This document shows, in pieces, positions 1 to 9,490 of a DNA stretch of 64,000 nucleotides; position 1 is the first letter of the stretch, and each line of letters opens with the position of its first letter. The notes beneath the pieces are model-generated. The model was given only the letters and a program-made list of their open reading frames with translations, did not search any database and was not told the DNA's origin. The stretch is from Sphingobium sp. Ant17 (lineage in GTDB: Bacteria > Pseudomonadota > Alphaproteobacteria > Sphingomonadales > Sphingomonadaceae): contig NZ_JEMV01000016.1 in NCBI RefSeq assembly GCF_000588875.1, forward strand, positions 22,282 through 86,281. The letters run 5' to 3'. The position numbers were made by a program, and so were the translations under genes.

Positions 1-970
1 CCGGCACCGTGTTTCCTGGTGAGAACGCCGCCTGCTCGATCTGGGCGAAGAAATTCTCCGGATTGCGATTGAGCGTCATCGTGCCCACCGGGATTAGCGG
101 ATAATCCGCATGCGACCAGGTCTTGGTCAGATCGAACGGGTTGATCCGGTAGGCGCTGGCATCTGCGTAGGGCATGACCTGGACCGAGAGCGACCAACTG
201 GGATGCTCGCCGCGCGCGATAGCTTCAAACAGGTCGCGACGATGGAAATCCGCATCGGCGCCCGCCATCGTCGCGGCTTCGGCATTGGTAAAGAAGGCCA
301 TGCCCTGATTGGTGTGAAAGTGATATTTCACCCAGAATCTCTCGCCTTCGGCGTTGATCCACATATAAGTGTGGGAGCCGTAGCCGTTCATGTTGCGCCA
401 GGTGCGGGGCAGACCGCGTTCGCCCATGAGATAGGTCACCTGATGGGCGGATTCCGGATTACTGGTCCAGAAGTCCCACTGCATATGATTGTCGCGCAGA
501 CCCGAATCCGGCAAACGCTTCTGACTGCGGATGAAGTGCGGAAATTTCATTGCATCGCGAATGAAGAATATCGGCGTGTTGTTGCCGACCAGATCGTAAT
601 TGCCTTCGTCGGTGTAGAATTTAAGCGAGAAGCCACGCACGTCGCGCCAGGTGTCGGGACTGCCGGCCTCGCCGGCAACGGTAGAAAAGCGCGCGAGCAT
701 GTCAGTAGTCGTGCCCGGCTGGAACAGGGCAGCCTTGGTATAGGCGGAAACGTCCTTGGTCGTTTGGAATATGCCGAAAGCGCCCGAACCTTTGGCATGC
801 GGTTGCCGTTCGGGGACCTTTTCGCGGTTGAAGTGCGCCATTTGCTCGAGAAAATGAACGTCCTGAAGCAGGATCGGGCCGTCCGGACCAACCGTCAGCG
901 AGTTGCGATCGCTCAGCGCCGGGGCGCCAGTGCTCATCGTGGACCCGCGTTCATCTTTCCGGTCGGTCAT
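1..970 (-). CDS. Catalase, heme type, N-terminal 322 residues (3' end outside window)
   Basis: Monofunctional heme catalase that dismutates hydrogen peroxide in the cytoplasm. Only the N-terminal 322 or so residues lie in the window; the gene runs off the left edge. The reading frame starts at an ATG at 968-970 on the minus strand ([10 protein letters not shown]), with a GGAG ribosome site just upstream. The distal heme-side histidine lies in [15 protein letters not shown] (about His58) and the conserved asparagine in [12 protein letters not shown] (about Asn131). The core [18 protein letters not shown] and [16 protein letters not shown] segments are all typical of the family. The N-terminus is short, which suggests a small-subunit (clade 3-like) enzyme, but the C-terminal part needed to decide is missing. 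Confidence 0.95.
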   Translation of the reverse strand, partial: MTDRKDERGSTMSTGAPALSDRNSLTVGPDGPILLQDVHFLEQMAHFNREKVPERQPHAKGSGAFGIFQTTKDVSAYTKAALFQPGTTTDMLARFSTVAGEAGSPDTWRDVRGFSLKFYTDEGNYDLVGNNTPIFFIRDAMKFPHFIRSQKRLPDSGLRDNHMQWDFWTSNPESAHQVTYLMGERGLPRTWRNMNGYGSHTYMWINAEGERFWVKYHFHTNQGMAFFTNAEAATMAGADADFHRRDLFEAIARGEHPSWSLSVQVMPYADASAYRINPFDLTKTWSHADYPLIPVGTMTLNRNPENFFAQIEQAAFSPGNTVP

Positions 971-1320
971 TGCACTTCTCCAGCAGAAATCGGTGTTTCC
1001 TGTCTCGGCGCTATCCTCCTTTGCTGATATCCGTAGAGGCCCTTATGCTGAAGAAGCGGCGGTCACTGGCAGCCAGAACTCGTCTACAAATAGGCGCGTT
1101 TCGCTACGTCGAGTGGAGCAGGATAGTGCTACACGGACATGTGCTGATGCTCGCGTGAATTCTGTATGATCATGACGTTGGGCGAGTCACTTCGTGCATG
1201 ACGACATCGATAGCATGCAATAGCTCGGTTCCAATTGCATCGCGACGGCGCGGGACAGGTCGGTGCCGGATTCCATGGGTAGCACTTTCAGGAACACCAC
1301 GGCGGCCGCCTATCCATTTC
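971..1320. other. Intergenic region, 350 bp
   Basis: Lies between the catalase start and the end of the ArsR-type gene, so it should hold the catalase promoter (minus strand). I see no convincing gene here; the short open frames have no ribosome site or recognisable motif. No clear OxyR or Fur box was recognised by eye. Confidence 0.5.
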
Positions 1321-1644
1321 TCATATATGCTCTTCCGTTCGCCCGAAACGGCTGCACAGGAATTCCATCAGCGCATCCACATGGGGGTTTGCCATGCTAT
1401 AGTAGATCGTGGTCGCTTCACGGCGGGTTTGCACCAGGCCGCCCTCACGCATCTTGCTGAGATGCTGGGAAACGCTGGATTGGGACAGGTCGCACAATCC
1501 CACCAGTTCGCCCACCGAAGCTTCGCCCTCGCGCAGGCGGCACAGCAGCAGCAGCCTTTGCTCATTGGCCACCAGCTTGAGCAGGTCGGCGACTTCCGTC
1601 GCACGCTCGCAGAGCATTTCGGCGGCAGCACTCCAGGCCATCAT
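1321..1644 (-). CDS. ArsR/SmtB-family winged-helix regulator, BigR/YgaV-like candidate sulfide sensor
   Basis: Small (107 aa) ArsR-family repressor with the winged-helix core VADLLKLVANEQRLLLLCRL, SVGELVGLCDLSQSSVSQHL and the wing LVQTRREATTIYY. It carries four cysteines, at 12, 35, 51 and 97. Cys35 sits at the place of the first reactive cysteine of the persulfide sensors BigR, SqrR and YgaV (the LLC of helix 2). Cys97 lies in the last helix, where those proteins have the second one, but about four residues earlier. The start codon overlaps the stop of the RND permease (ATGA), so the regulator is the last gene of the operon and is translationally coupled. Neighbouring rhodanese and sulfide:quinone oxidoreductase genes make a sulfide-responsive role likely; an arsenic or metal role is less supported because no metal motif is seen. 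Function is inferred. Confidence 0.85.
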   Translation of the reverse strand: MMAWSAAAEMLCERATEVADLLKLVANEQRLLLLCRLREGEASVGELVGLCDLSQSSVSQHLSKMREGGLVQTRREATTIYYSMANPHVDALMEFLCSRFGRTEEHI

Positions 1645-4600
1645 CGTGTCGCGCTTTTCCCGTCATCCCGCAGCACGACATAGATCGCCGGGATGACGAG
1701 AACGGTGAGCAGGGTCGATGAAGCAAGGCCGAAAAGCAACGAGATTGCAAGACCCTGGAAGATTGGGTCGGTGAGGATCACGGCCGCGCCGATCATCGCC
1801 GCCCCGGCCGTCAGCACGATCGGCTTGAACCGGATCGCGCCCGCCTCGATCAGCACGTCGCGCAGCGGCTTGCCGGGTGTGGCGGTGTGCCGGATGAAAT
1901 CGACCAGCAGGATCGAGTTGCGCACGATGATGCCGGCGAGCGCGATAAAGCCGATCATCGACGTAGCGGTGAAGGGCGCCGAAAACAGCATATGCCCGAT
2001 GACGATGCCGACCAGCGTCAGCGGCACCGGCGTCAGGATCACCAGCGGCAGCTTGAAGTTGCGGAACTGGGCTACGACCAAGATGTAGATGCCGAGCAGC
2101 GCCACCATGAACGCTGCCCCCATGTCACGGAAAGTGACCCAGGTGATCTCCCACTCGCCATCCCACAGCAGCGAGGTGACGGACTCATCCTCGGGCTGGC
2201 CGTTGAGGCGTATGATCGGTTTGGCGAGGCCCTTAGCCGCCCAGTCATAGGCGTCGACCGCCTTGTCGACAGCGAGCATGCCGTAAATTGGCGCCTCATA
2301 TTCGCCGGCGAGCTCGGCCGTGACCATGTCGGCGAAGCGGCCATCGCGCCGGAAGATCGCGCGGCTGCCTTGTTCGTTGCGCGCGTCCACGACCGCGCCT
2401 AGCTCGATCAACTGGCCGCCCGGCGTTGCCGCGACCGGTGTGCTGGCCAGCGTCTGCGACCATCCCCGTGCCGATTGCGGCAGGGCAATAGTGATCGGCA
2501 ATGGCGTACGGCCCTGTCCACGCGGCGCATAGCCAACCGTCTGGCTGCCCATCAGCGCGCCGATGCTGTCGGCGACTTGACGTTCCGAAAGCCCATAATA
2601 ATCGATGCGGTCGCGCTGCGGTATCAGGCGCAATTTGGGCCGAGGCTGGCCGAAGCTGTTATCAACATCGACGATATAGGGGACCGAACGGAAGATCTTT
2701 TCCAGTTCGGTCGCGGTGCGCTGCCGGGTCTGCGCATCGGGACCATAGATCTCGGCGAGCAGGGTCGCGAGCACGGGTGGCCCTGGCGGCGTCTCGACCA
2801 CCTTGATCGAGGCCCCATCAGGCAGTTTCAGCGCCTTGAGCTGTTCGCGCAGGACAAGGGCGATCTGGTGGCTGGACCGGTCGCGCTCGCCTTTGGGCAA
2901 CAAGGCGACCATCACGTCGCCCATCTCCGGCTTGTTGCGCAGGAAATAGTGGCGGACGAGGCCGTTGAAGTTGAACGGCGCGGAGGTCCCGACATAGGCT
3001 TCCATCGCGGTTGCCTCCGGCAGCCTGCGTGCCACGGTCGCCACGTCCTCGAGCGTCCTGCCGGTTGCCTCCAGGCTCGTGCCTTCGGGCATGTCGACAA
3101 CCACCTGCAGCTCCGACTTGTTGTCGAAGGGCAGCAGCTTCACGGTCACGGCCTTGAAATAGAACATCGAGCAGGCGAGCAGCGTGGCGATGCCGACCGC
3201 GATCAGGAAATTGCGCGCCGAGGTACGGCTGTCGATCACGCGGTGGGCAACGCGGGCATAGAGCCGGCCGAGCTTTCCACCGCTTTCGTCATGCGCATGG
3301 CCGCCATGCGCCGTTCCGTCCGCCAGCGCCTTGCGCGCGAAGCGGACCATCAGCCAGGGCGCGATCACGACCGCGACGAAGAAGGAAAAGACCATCGCCG
3401 CCGAGGCGTTGACCGGGATCGGCGCCATGTAGGGGCCCATGAGGCCGGAGACGAACAGCATCGGCAGCAAGGCGGCGACCACGGTCAAGGTTGCCACCAC
3501 GGTCGGATTGCCAACCTCGGCCACGGCCTCGATCGCGGCCTGCGTCCGCGTGCGATCGTCCGGCATCGCCCAATGGCGCGCGATATTCTCGATCATGACG
3601 ATGGCGTCGTCGACCAGGATACCGATCGAGAAGATCAGCGCAAAGAGACTGACGCGGTTGATCGTGTAGCCCATCAGGTTCGAGGCGAACATCGTGAGCA
3701 GGATCGTCGTGGGGATGACGACAGCGGTCACCGCCGCCTCGCGCCAGCCAATCGCAAAGCCGATCAGGACGACGATGGAGATGGTCGCCAGCGCCAGATG
3801 GAACAGCAGCTCATTGGCCTTCTCGTTCGCCGTCGCGCCATAGTTGCGGGTGACCGCGACATCGACCCCATCGGGGATGAGCTTGCCCTTAAGGCTTTCG
3901 ATTCTGGACAGCACGGCGTCGGAGACGACAACCGCATTGGCGCCCGACCGCTTGGCGATGGCGATGCTGACGGCGGGCGCGCTCGACCATTGGTCGCCAC
4001 TCCGCGCCCAGCGCCAGGCGCGGGACTGGTCCTCGCGTGGTCCCTGGGTGACGGCGGCGACGTCGCGCAGATAGACGGGCGCGCCGCGCGCGGAGCGGAC
4101 GGTGAGCATGCCCACCTCCTGCGCGGAGGACAAAGTGCGGCCGGCCGTGACGGAGACCGCCTTGCCGCCCTCGCGGATGCTGCCGGCCGGAAAGCTCCGA
4201 TTGGCCTGGCCGGCCGCTTCGATGACGCTGCCGAGCGGTACGCCATATTGGTTGAGCTTGGCCGGGTCTGGCGCGATCCGGATCTCGTCGGGACGTCCGC
4301 CAGTCAGGAAGGTCAGGCCGACATTGTCGACCTTGGCGATTTCGGTGCGCAGCTTGGTGGCAAGATCGTAGAGCGCCTGATCGCTCCATTGTCCGGCGGC
4401 GCCGGGCTTGGGCGTGAGCGTCAGCACGATCGCGGGCACGTCGTTGATTCCGCGCACCGTGACCTTGGGATCGGGGATTCCAACCGGAATCCGGTCCCAA
4501 TTGGCGCGCAGCTTCTCGTCGATGCGGGTCGCTGCGTCCTCGGGATTTGATCCCACCACAAAGCGCGCCGTCACCATCACGCCGTCATCTTCGGCTGAGT

Positions 4601-4858
4601 ATAGACATGCTCGACGCCATCGACGCTCTTGACGATGGTCTCGAGCGGAATGCCGACAAGCTCGACGGCGTCGGCTGCGGCGAGACCGGGCGCCATCACC
4701 TGGATATCGACCATCGGCACGCTGATCTGCGGCTCCTCCTCGCGGGGAATCGAGAAGAGCGCGAGAAGCCCGACCGCGATCGCCGCCATCAGGAAGAGTG
4801 GCGTCAGCGGAGACATGATGGTCGCGCGGGTCAGCCGCCCGGAGATGCCGAGGTTCAT
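1641..4858 (-). CDS. RND efflux permease, HAE-like, in sulfur island (one frameshift near 4590)
   Basis: Inner-membrane proton-driven RND pump subunit, about 1072 aa after correction. The N-terminal part (MNLGISGRLTRATIMSPLTPL through VEHVYTQ) is in one frame and the remainder, from AEDDGVMVTARF, is in another. Adding one base in the CCGAAG stretch near 4590 restores a full-length gene, and the corrected length is a multiple of three. The TM4 segment SIGILVDDAIVMIEN has the paired aspartates of drug-type RND pumps and not the heavy-metal-type single D motif. The ATG at 4858 overlaps the adaptor stop by 4 bp. The large periplasmic loops and the second TM bundle (ending LVIPAIYVVLRDDG) are complete. 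The partners are the adaptor next door and the TolC-type gene at 7845. The substrate is unknown; location suggests a sulfur compound or a toxic by-product. Confidence 0.88.
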
Positions 4859-5886
4859 TTGCGCGCGCCCGCCAGGAAGAGTGTGTCCCCGGCCGCAACG
4901 CCGCTCAGGATCTCGATCCTGTCGGGGTCGGTGGTGGGCGCCACCTGGACGGGTACGGCGCTCACCCGGTGATCGGCCGTCACGACATCGACCTGGTCGA
5001 TGCCATAGCGCGTCGAGACGAAGCGGCGCGGCACCACGAGAGCGCTGCGCCGCCCGACTTCGATCGAGACGCCCACGCGCCGCCCGACAAGCTGCGTGGA
5101 AAGGCCGGGCACGGTCGCATCGACACGCACCCGGCCCCCGGTGACGGCGGGATAGACCTGCGTCACTCGGCCCTGACGCGACCCGTCGGGCAGATCGCCT
5201 TCAGCTACCAATATCTGCGCGCCGTTGCGCACCTGTCCGGCCAGCGACTCCGGCAGCTCGAGCCGCAAGAGGGGAGGGCCGGCGGTGATCGTCGCCACCG
5301 ACATGCCCGGCGCGACGACTGATCCGGCGGGGATATCCGCACGCAGCACCCGGCCGCTAGCCGGCGCAACGATCGCACCTTGCCCGGCGACGCTGGCGCT
5401 TGCGCCTTGCTGCGCGCGTGCGGCCGCGACTTGCGCGTCGGCGGCACGCGACATGGCGACCGCCTGGTCGAGGCGCGCCTTGGCATAGACCTTGTTGTTG
5501 TAGAGATCCTGGATGCGGGCAAGGTCGCCGCGCGCGCGCGCCGCCTCGGCCTGTGCCGCGGCGACCTGGGCACCATAAGCGCTGGTCTCGTAGCCGAGGC
5601 GCGCATCGACGACCGTGCCGATGCGCTGGCCTTTTTCGACCATATCGCCTTCGCGGACCGAAAGGCTGACAAGCGTGCCCGGTATTCGGGCGAGCGCCTC
5701 GGCGGAATCGCGCGTGGTGATCTCGGCGCCCACTGCCTTCATGTCAGCGATGTCGCTTGCCGCGAGCTTCAGCGACTCACCTGCGGGGAGCGTCGTGGAG
5801 GCTTGGTCGGCCGCTTCCTTGCCGCCGCAGGACGCCAAGGCGAGCGAAACGCTCGCAAGCCAGACCCATTTCGTCATCGCGCGCAT
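4855..5886 (-). CDS. RND periplasmic adaptor (membrane fusion protein), lipoprotein
   Basis: Adaptor subunit linking the RND permease to the outer-membrane channel. The start at 5886 gives MRAMTKWVWLASVSLALASC, a lipoprotein signal with lipobox LASC, so the protein should be anchored to the inner membrane by its lipidated cysteine. The lipoyl-like halves are visible around ARIPGTLVSLSVREGDMVEKGQ and GAIVAPASGRVLRADIPAGS, flanking an alanine-rich coiled coil (AQVAAAQAEAARARGDLARI). It ends with a beta-barrel and the membrane-proximal domain (GVAAGDTLFLAGARK). Length about 343 aa. It overlaps the permease start by 4 bp and lies 17 bp after the rhodanese stop, so the four minus-strand genes form one operon. 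A longer in-frame extension upstream exists but would overlap rhodanese and lose the signal peptide. Confidence 0.9.
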   Translation of the reverse strand: MRAMTKWVWLASVSLALASCGGKEAADQASTTLPAGESLKLAASDIADMKAVGAEITTRDSAEALARIPGTLVSLSVREGDMVEKGQRIGTVVDARLGYETSAYGAQVAAAQAEAARARGDLARIQDLYNNKVYAKARLDQAVAMSRAADAQVAAARAQQGASASVAGQGAIVAPASGRVLRADIPAGSVVAPGMSVATITAGPPLLRLELPESLAGQVRNGAQILVAEGDLPDGSRQGRVTQVYPAVTGGRVRVDATVPGLSTQLVGRRVGVSIEVGRRSALVVPRRFVSTRYGIDQVDVVTADHRVSAVPVQVAPTTDPDRIEILSGVAAGDTLFLAGARK

Positions 5887-5903
5887 CCCCGACCCTTTCG
5901 CTC

Positions 5904-6245
5904 TTATTTGCCGCTGACGATTGGCAGGCCAGCGTCTCTCCATGCGCCGATGCCACCGCCCAGATGCGTATCGATCGCCGCCTCGGCCTTCACGCAACGG
6001 TCCAGTGCCATGCCGGAGCGTTTGCCGCCCGCGCATTGAAGCACGACCGTTCGCCCGGCTGCATCCGGGACATTACGCGGTGAAAAGGTCGACAAAGGCA
6101 TGTTCACTGCGCCGGCGATGTGGCCCGCTGCGAATTCGTCCGGCTCGCGCACGTCGATGAGCAGCGCGGAGCCGTCCGCGAGCATGGTCTTGAGCTCCAG
6201 GGGCCGGAGCTCACGATGGGACTTGGCCTTTCCGAAACCAAACAT
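5904..6245 (-). CDS. Single-domain rhodanese-like sulfurtransferase
   Basis: A 113-aa rhodanese module that moves sulfane sulfur via a cysteine persulfide. The catalytic loop is CAGGKR, matching the CxxGxR pattern of the family, within VVLQCAGGKRSGMALDRC. The fold landmarks LLIDVREPDEFAAGHIAGAVNMP and THLGGGIGAWRDAGLP are clear. The ATG at 6245 has a strong GAAGGAG site about 7 bp upstream; longer in-frame starts lie inside the divergent promoter and are unlikely. No signal peptide, so cytoplasmic. It is the first gene of the operon that also encodes the RND adaptor, permease and ArsR-type regulator. It is divergent from the sulfide:quinone oxidoreductase-like gene, whose persulfide product would be its natural substrate. 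Confidence 0.93.
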   Translation of the reverse strand: MFGFGKAKSHRELRPLELKTMLADGSALLIDVREPDEFAAGHIAGAVNMPLSTFSPRNVPDAAGRTVVLQCAGGKRSGMALDRCVKAEAAIDTHLGGGIGAWRDAGLPIVSGK

Positions 6246-6332
6246 GAGATTCTCCTTCAATTTGCTTATTGCATATATCATGTAATCATTATATTCCGTC
6301 AAGCGAGTTCTTGAGAAGTGCGAGAGGAAGTC
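6246..6332. promoter_or_regulatory. Divergent promoter with AT-rich dyad (6268-6286), candidate ArsR-type operator
   Basis: This 87-bp gap separates the two divergent arms of the sulfur island and is strikingly AT-rich against its surroundings. It holds an imperfect inverted repeat, ATTGCAT-ATATC-ATGTAAT at 6268-6286 (6 of 7 arm positions pair), of the size and composition bound by winged-helix ArsR repressors. Placement fits co-repression of both operons by the regulator at 1321-1644. Binding is inferred, not shown. Confidence 0.5.
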
Positions 6333-7613
6333 ATGGATAAGCCGAAAATCGTGGTGCTGGGCGCCGGGCTGGGCGGCACCATCGCCGCCTATGAAATCAA
6401 CGCCGCGGTAAAGGGGCGCGCCGAAGTGATGATGGTCTCCGACTCGGAAACATATTCCTTCGTGCCTTCCAACCCCTGGGTCGCCGTGCGTTGGCGCGAG
6501 CCCGAGGCGATTCAGGTACACCTTCCGCCCATCTTCGCGAAGAAGAAGATCGGCTTCACGGGGGTCGGCGCGAAGCGTCTCCATGCTTCGGAAAAGCGGT
6601 TGGAGCTCAACGACGGCACGTCCATCAATTACGATTATCTTGTAATTTCTACGGGGCCTGATTTAGCGTTCGATGAAATCGAAGGGCTGGGGCCGCACGG
6701 AGGTCATACCGTTTCGATCTGCCAGACCGCGCATGCGTCCGCTGCGGCAGAGGCGTTCGACCGCTTCGTCGAAAATCCGGGACCGATCGTGGTTGGCGCG
6801 GCGCAGGGCGCGTCCTGCTACGGTCCGGCTTATGAGTTCGCCCTGATCCTCGACACTGAACTGCGCCGCCGCAAGATCCGCGACAAGGTGCCGATGACCT
6901 TCGTGACCGCCGAGCCCTATATCGGCCATCTCGGCCTCGATGGCGTCGGCGACACCAAGTCCCTGCTCGAAAGCGTATTGCGCGAGCGGCACATCAAATG
7001 GATCACCAATGCGCGCGTCGCGAAGGTCGAGGCCGGCATGATGCACCTCGAGGAGATCGCCGAGGGCGGCGCGGTCGCCAGGACCCACGATCTGCCGTTC
7101 GCTTTCTCGATGATGCTCCCCGCGTTCCGTGGCGTTCCGGCCGTTCGCGACATCGCCGGGCTCACCAATCCGCGCGGGTTCATTCTGGTCGACAAGCATC
7201 AGCGCAACCCGGCCTTTCCGGAAATCTTCGCGCTGGGCGTCTGCGTCGCCATTCCGCCGACCGGCCCGACGCCGGTGCCGGTCGGTGTGCCCAAGACCGG
7301 CTTCATGATCGAAAGCATGGTGACCGCCATCGCCGCGAACCTCGATATGATCCTGGACGGCAAGGAACCCACCGCGGAAGCGACCTGGAACGCTGTCTGC
7401 CTCGCCGATTTCGGCGATGGCGGCGTCGCCTTCGTCGCGCAGCCGCAAATCCCGCCACGCAACGTCAACTGGGCGGCGAGCGGCAAATGGGTCCATCTCG
7501 CCAAGATCGGCTTCGAGAAATATTTCCTGCGCAAGGTGCGCAAGGGAGAGAGCGAGCCCTTCTACGAAAAGCTCGCCCTCCACGTCATGGGCATCCGCAA
7601 GCTGCGGATGTGA
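6333..7613 (+). CDS. Sulfide:quinone oxidoreductase-like flavoprotein
   Basis: FAD-dependent, membrane-associated oxidoreductase of the SQR/FCSD type that oxidises sulfide and passes electrons to quinone. The FAD Rossmann motif is at the N-terminus (KIVVLGAGLGGTIAAYEI). Three cysteines at about 130 (SICQ), 162 (GASCYGP) and 304 (LGVCVAIPP) occupy positions suited to the redox set of SQR. The C-terminus is amphipathic (HLAKIGFEKYFLRKVRKG), as expected for peripheral membrane binding. Start chosen at the ATG at 6333, with a GAGAGGAAG site 4 bp upstream; a GTG 15 bp earlier is less well placed. Length 426 aa. It leads the plus-strand arm, followed by DUF2892, TolC and an AhpD-like gene. A related family member with another sulfur substrate cannot be excluded. 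Confidence 0.85.
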   Translation: MDKPKIVVLGAGLGGTIAAYEINAAVKGRAEVMMVSDSETYSFVPSNPWVAVRWREPEAIQVHLPPIFAKKKIGFTGVGAKRLHASEKRLELNDGTSINYDYLVISTGPDLAFDEIEGLGPHGGHTVSICQTAHASAAAEAFDRFVENPGPIVVGAAQGASCYGPAYEFALILDTELRRRKIRDKVPMTFVTAEPYIGHLGLDGVGDTKSLLESVLRERHIKWITNARVAKVEAGMMHLEEIAEGGAVARTHDLPFAFSMMLPAFRGVPAVRDIAGLTNPRGFILVDKHQRNPAFPEIFALGVCVAIPPTGPTPVPVGVPKTGFMIESMVTAIAANLDMILDGKEPTAEATWNAVCLADFGDGGVAFVAQPQIPPRNVNWAASGKWVHLAKIGFEKYFLRKVRKGESEPFYEKLALHVMGIRKLRM

Positions 7614-7644
7614 CCCCACTCTCGACCAGCAAAGGAATGCCACA

Positions 7645-7848
7645 ATGACTCTCGATCGCGCCGTCATGATCTTCGCCGGATGTGTCGTCCTTCTGGGCGT
7701 CGTCCTGTCCCTCACCGTCCATCCCTGGTGGATAGCGCTCACGGCCTTTGCGGGCATCAACATGATCCAGGCGAGCTTCACTGGCTTTTGCCCCGCCGCG
7801 ATTGTCTTCAAGGCAATGGGCGTCCGGCCGGGGACTGCCTTCAAATGA
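7645..7848 (+). CDS. DUF2892 small membrane protein (YgaP-type TM domain)
   Basis: A 67-aa protein with two membrane helices separated by a short HPWW turn, followed by the diagnostic FTGFCPAA motif. The family corresponds to the membrane part of YgaP, where it is fused to a rhodanese domain. Here the rhodanese is a separate gene at 5904, so the two could act together at the membrane. The role of free-standing DUF2892 proteins is not established. The stop codon overlaps the next start by 4 bp (ATGA), which couples it to the TolC-type gene. Confidence 0.85.
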   Translation: MTLDRAVMIFAGCVVLLGVVLSLTVHPWWIALTAFAGINMIQASFTGFCPAAIVFKAMGVRPGTAFK

Positions 7849-9116
7849 ACCGATCCCGCCGGCTCGTTCGCCTGACGCTGGGGCTTGCCGCTTCATTGAT
7901 GGCGAGCACGGCGGCCAACGCCACGACACTCGAGGAAGCGATTGCGGCGGCGATGCGCCATGCGCCCGAGATCGTGGTTGCAGATGCGGAGACCGACGCG
8001 GCCAAGGCGCGCCTCGAGCAGGCGCGTTCGGGACGGCTTCCGACCGCGACGCTGAGCGGGACGATCGGCTATGGCCGCCTCGATCCCCAGAATTTCTTCG
8101 GGCTGGGCGCCGCCAATGTCACGCCGCGCGCGGCGCAGGTGACGGTCGAGCAGCCGCTCTTCACCGGCGGGCGGCTTGGCGCGGGCATGGATCGCGCGCG
8201 CGCAGGGATTGCGGGCGCAGAGGCCGGGCAAAGCGGCGCGCGGGCTCAGCTCGCCATGGCCGTAACGCAGGCTTATGGCGACGTGCTGACTGCGGCGCGC
8301 ATGCTGACTCTCTACGAACGGCTGCTTACCGAGACCACAGAGATCGATCGCCAGGCACGGCTGCGCTATCGGGCAGGGGAGAGCCCGAGCACCGACGTTG
8401 CGCAGGCCGGCGCGCGCCTGGCCGAGGCCCGCGCCGGGCTGGCCCGGGCGCAGGGCATGCAGGTCTCTGCTCGCGCGCATTTCACCAATCTGACCGGCCT
8501 TGAGCCCATCGATTTGCAGTTGTTGCCCGCCAATCCGCCACTGCCCGCGACGCTCGATGATGCCATGGAGGAGGCGATGCGGAGCAACCCTCTGCTCGTC
8601 CAGGCCCAGGCCGGCTTGCGCGCAGCGCAGGCAGGAGCGCGGGGCGCACGCGCTGAGCGACTGCCGACCGTCGGCGCCTTTGCCGAAGCCGGAACGGTAC
8701 GCGACCAGTTCTTCCCCGACTATCGCGCGGACAGCGCGACCGTCGGCATCCGGGCGCGCTGGGAATTTTTCAGCGGCGGCCGGGTGTCGGGCAAGGTCGC
8801 CGAAGCGAGCAGCGAGGTCCGTGCCGCTGACGCACGGATGCGGGCCGCCAGCATGCAGGTCGAGGAACAGGTCATATCGGCCTTCCAGGACGTGCGCACT
8901 GCCCAGCTGGTCGAGCAGGCCGCGGGCGACCAGGCCGTGGCGGCGGCGCAGGCGCTCGAGAGCGTCCGTCACGAGGTGCGGGTGGGTATGAAGCCGCAAC
9001 TCGATCTGCTCGACGCCGAGCGCGAAGCGATTGCCGCCGAAGCGGGGGCCACCCGCGCTCGCACCGACCGAATCGTCGCAGCCTATCGGGTTGCAGCGCT
9101 GCTCGGACGCCTTTGA
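7845..9116 (+). CDS. TolC-family outer-membrane channel
   Basis: Outer-membrane factor of about 423 aa, with signal peptide MNRSRRLVRLTLGLAASLMA and probable cleavage after ANA. It has the duplicated TolC layout of long alanine-rich helices with TLEEAIAAAMRHAPEI and LDDAMEEAMRSNPLLVQA at the starts of the two repeats, and beta-strand segments such as LFTGGRLGAGMDRAR and WEFFSGGRVSGKV. It is the third component of the pump whose adaptor and permease lie on the opposite arm of the island. Translation is coupled to the upstream DUF2892 gene. A separate TolC gene (34725) serves the czc operon. Confidence 0.9.
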   Translation: MNRSRRLVRLTLGLAASLMASTAANATTLEEAIAAAMRHAPEIVVADAETDAAKARLEQARSGRLPTATLSGTIGYGRLDPQNFFGLGAANVTPRAAQVTVEQPLFTGGRLGAGMDRARAGIAGAEAGQSGARAQLAMAVTQAYGDVLTAARMLTLYERLLTETTEIDRQARLRYRAGESPSTDVAQAGARLAEARAGLARAQGMQVSARAHFTNLTGLEPIDLQLLPANPPLPATLDDAMEEAMRSNPLLVQAQAGLRAAQAGARGARAERLPTVGAFAEAGTVRDQFFPDYRADSATVGIRARWEFFSGGRVSGKVAEASSEVRAADARMRAASMQVEEQVISAFQDVRTAQLVEQAAGDQAVAAAQALESVRHEVRVGMKPQLDLLDAEREAIAAEAGATRARTDRIVAAYRVAALLGRL

Positions 9117-9133
9117 AGCCTGGAGGAAAGAAA

Positions 9134-9490
9134 ATGCACAAGGACTGGCCAGCCATGGCCTCGGAATTGACCGGAGCGATCAAGGAAGTGCGGCTCGGCA
9201 GTCCGGAGGTGACAAAGGCCTTCTCGGCAATGGCGCGCGCCGCGACCGAAGCGGGTGCTCTCGACACCAAGACCAAGGAATTGATCGCGCTCGCCATCTC
9301 GGTTGCGATCCGCTGCGACGGATGCGTCGCCTTTCACTCGCAGGCGGCCGTCAAGAATGGCGCCACGCGCCAGGAGATCATGGAGGTGATGGGCATGGCG
9401 CTCTACATGGGTGCAGGTCCGAGCCTGATGTACGCGGCGCAGGCGGTGGAGGCCTTCGACCAGTTCGCGGATAAGGCGCCGGGCTCATAG
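9134..9490 (+). CDS. AhpD-like / carboxymuconolactone decarboxylase family protein with CXXC
   Basis: A 118-aa all-helical protein with the AhpD-type motif CDGCVAFHSQAAVKNGAT, where the CxxC pair and nearby histidine form a redox-active site. Family members act as peroxiredoxin-linked disulfide reductases. The ribosome site GGAGG lies about 9 bp before the ATG at 9134. Being the last gene of the plus-strand sulfur arm, 17 bp after the TolC gene, it may reduce persulfides or disulfides arising there. That role is inference. Confidence 0.85.
   Translation: MHKDWPAMASELTGAIKEVRLGSPEVTKAFSAMARAATEAGALDTKTKELIALAISVAIRCDGCVAFHSQAAVKNGATRQEIMEVMGMALYMGAGPSLMYAAQAVEAFDQFADKAPGS

Noticed and set aside
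2475..4550. Plus-strand open frame of about 690 codons
   Set aside because: Antisense to the RND permease, with Arg/His/Asp-rich shadow composition.
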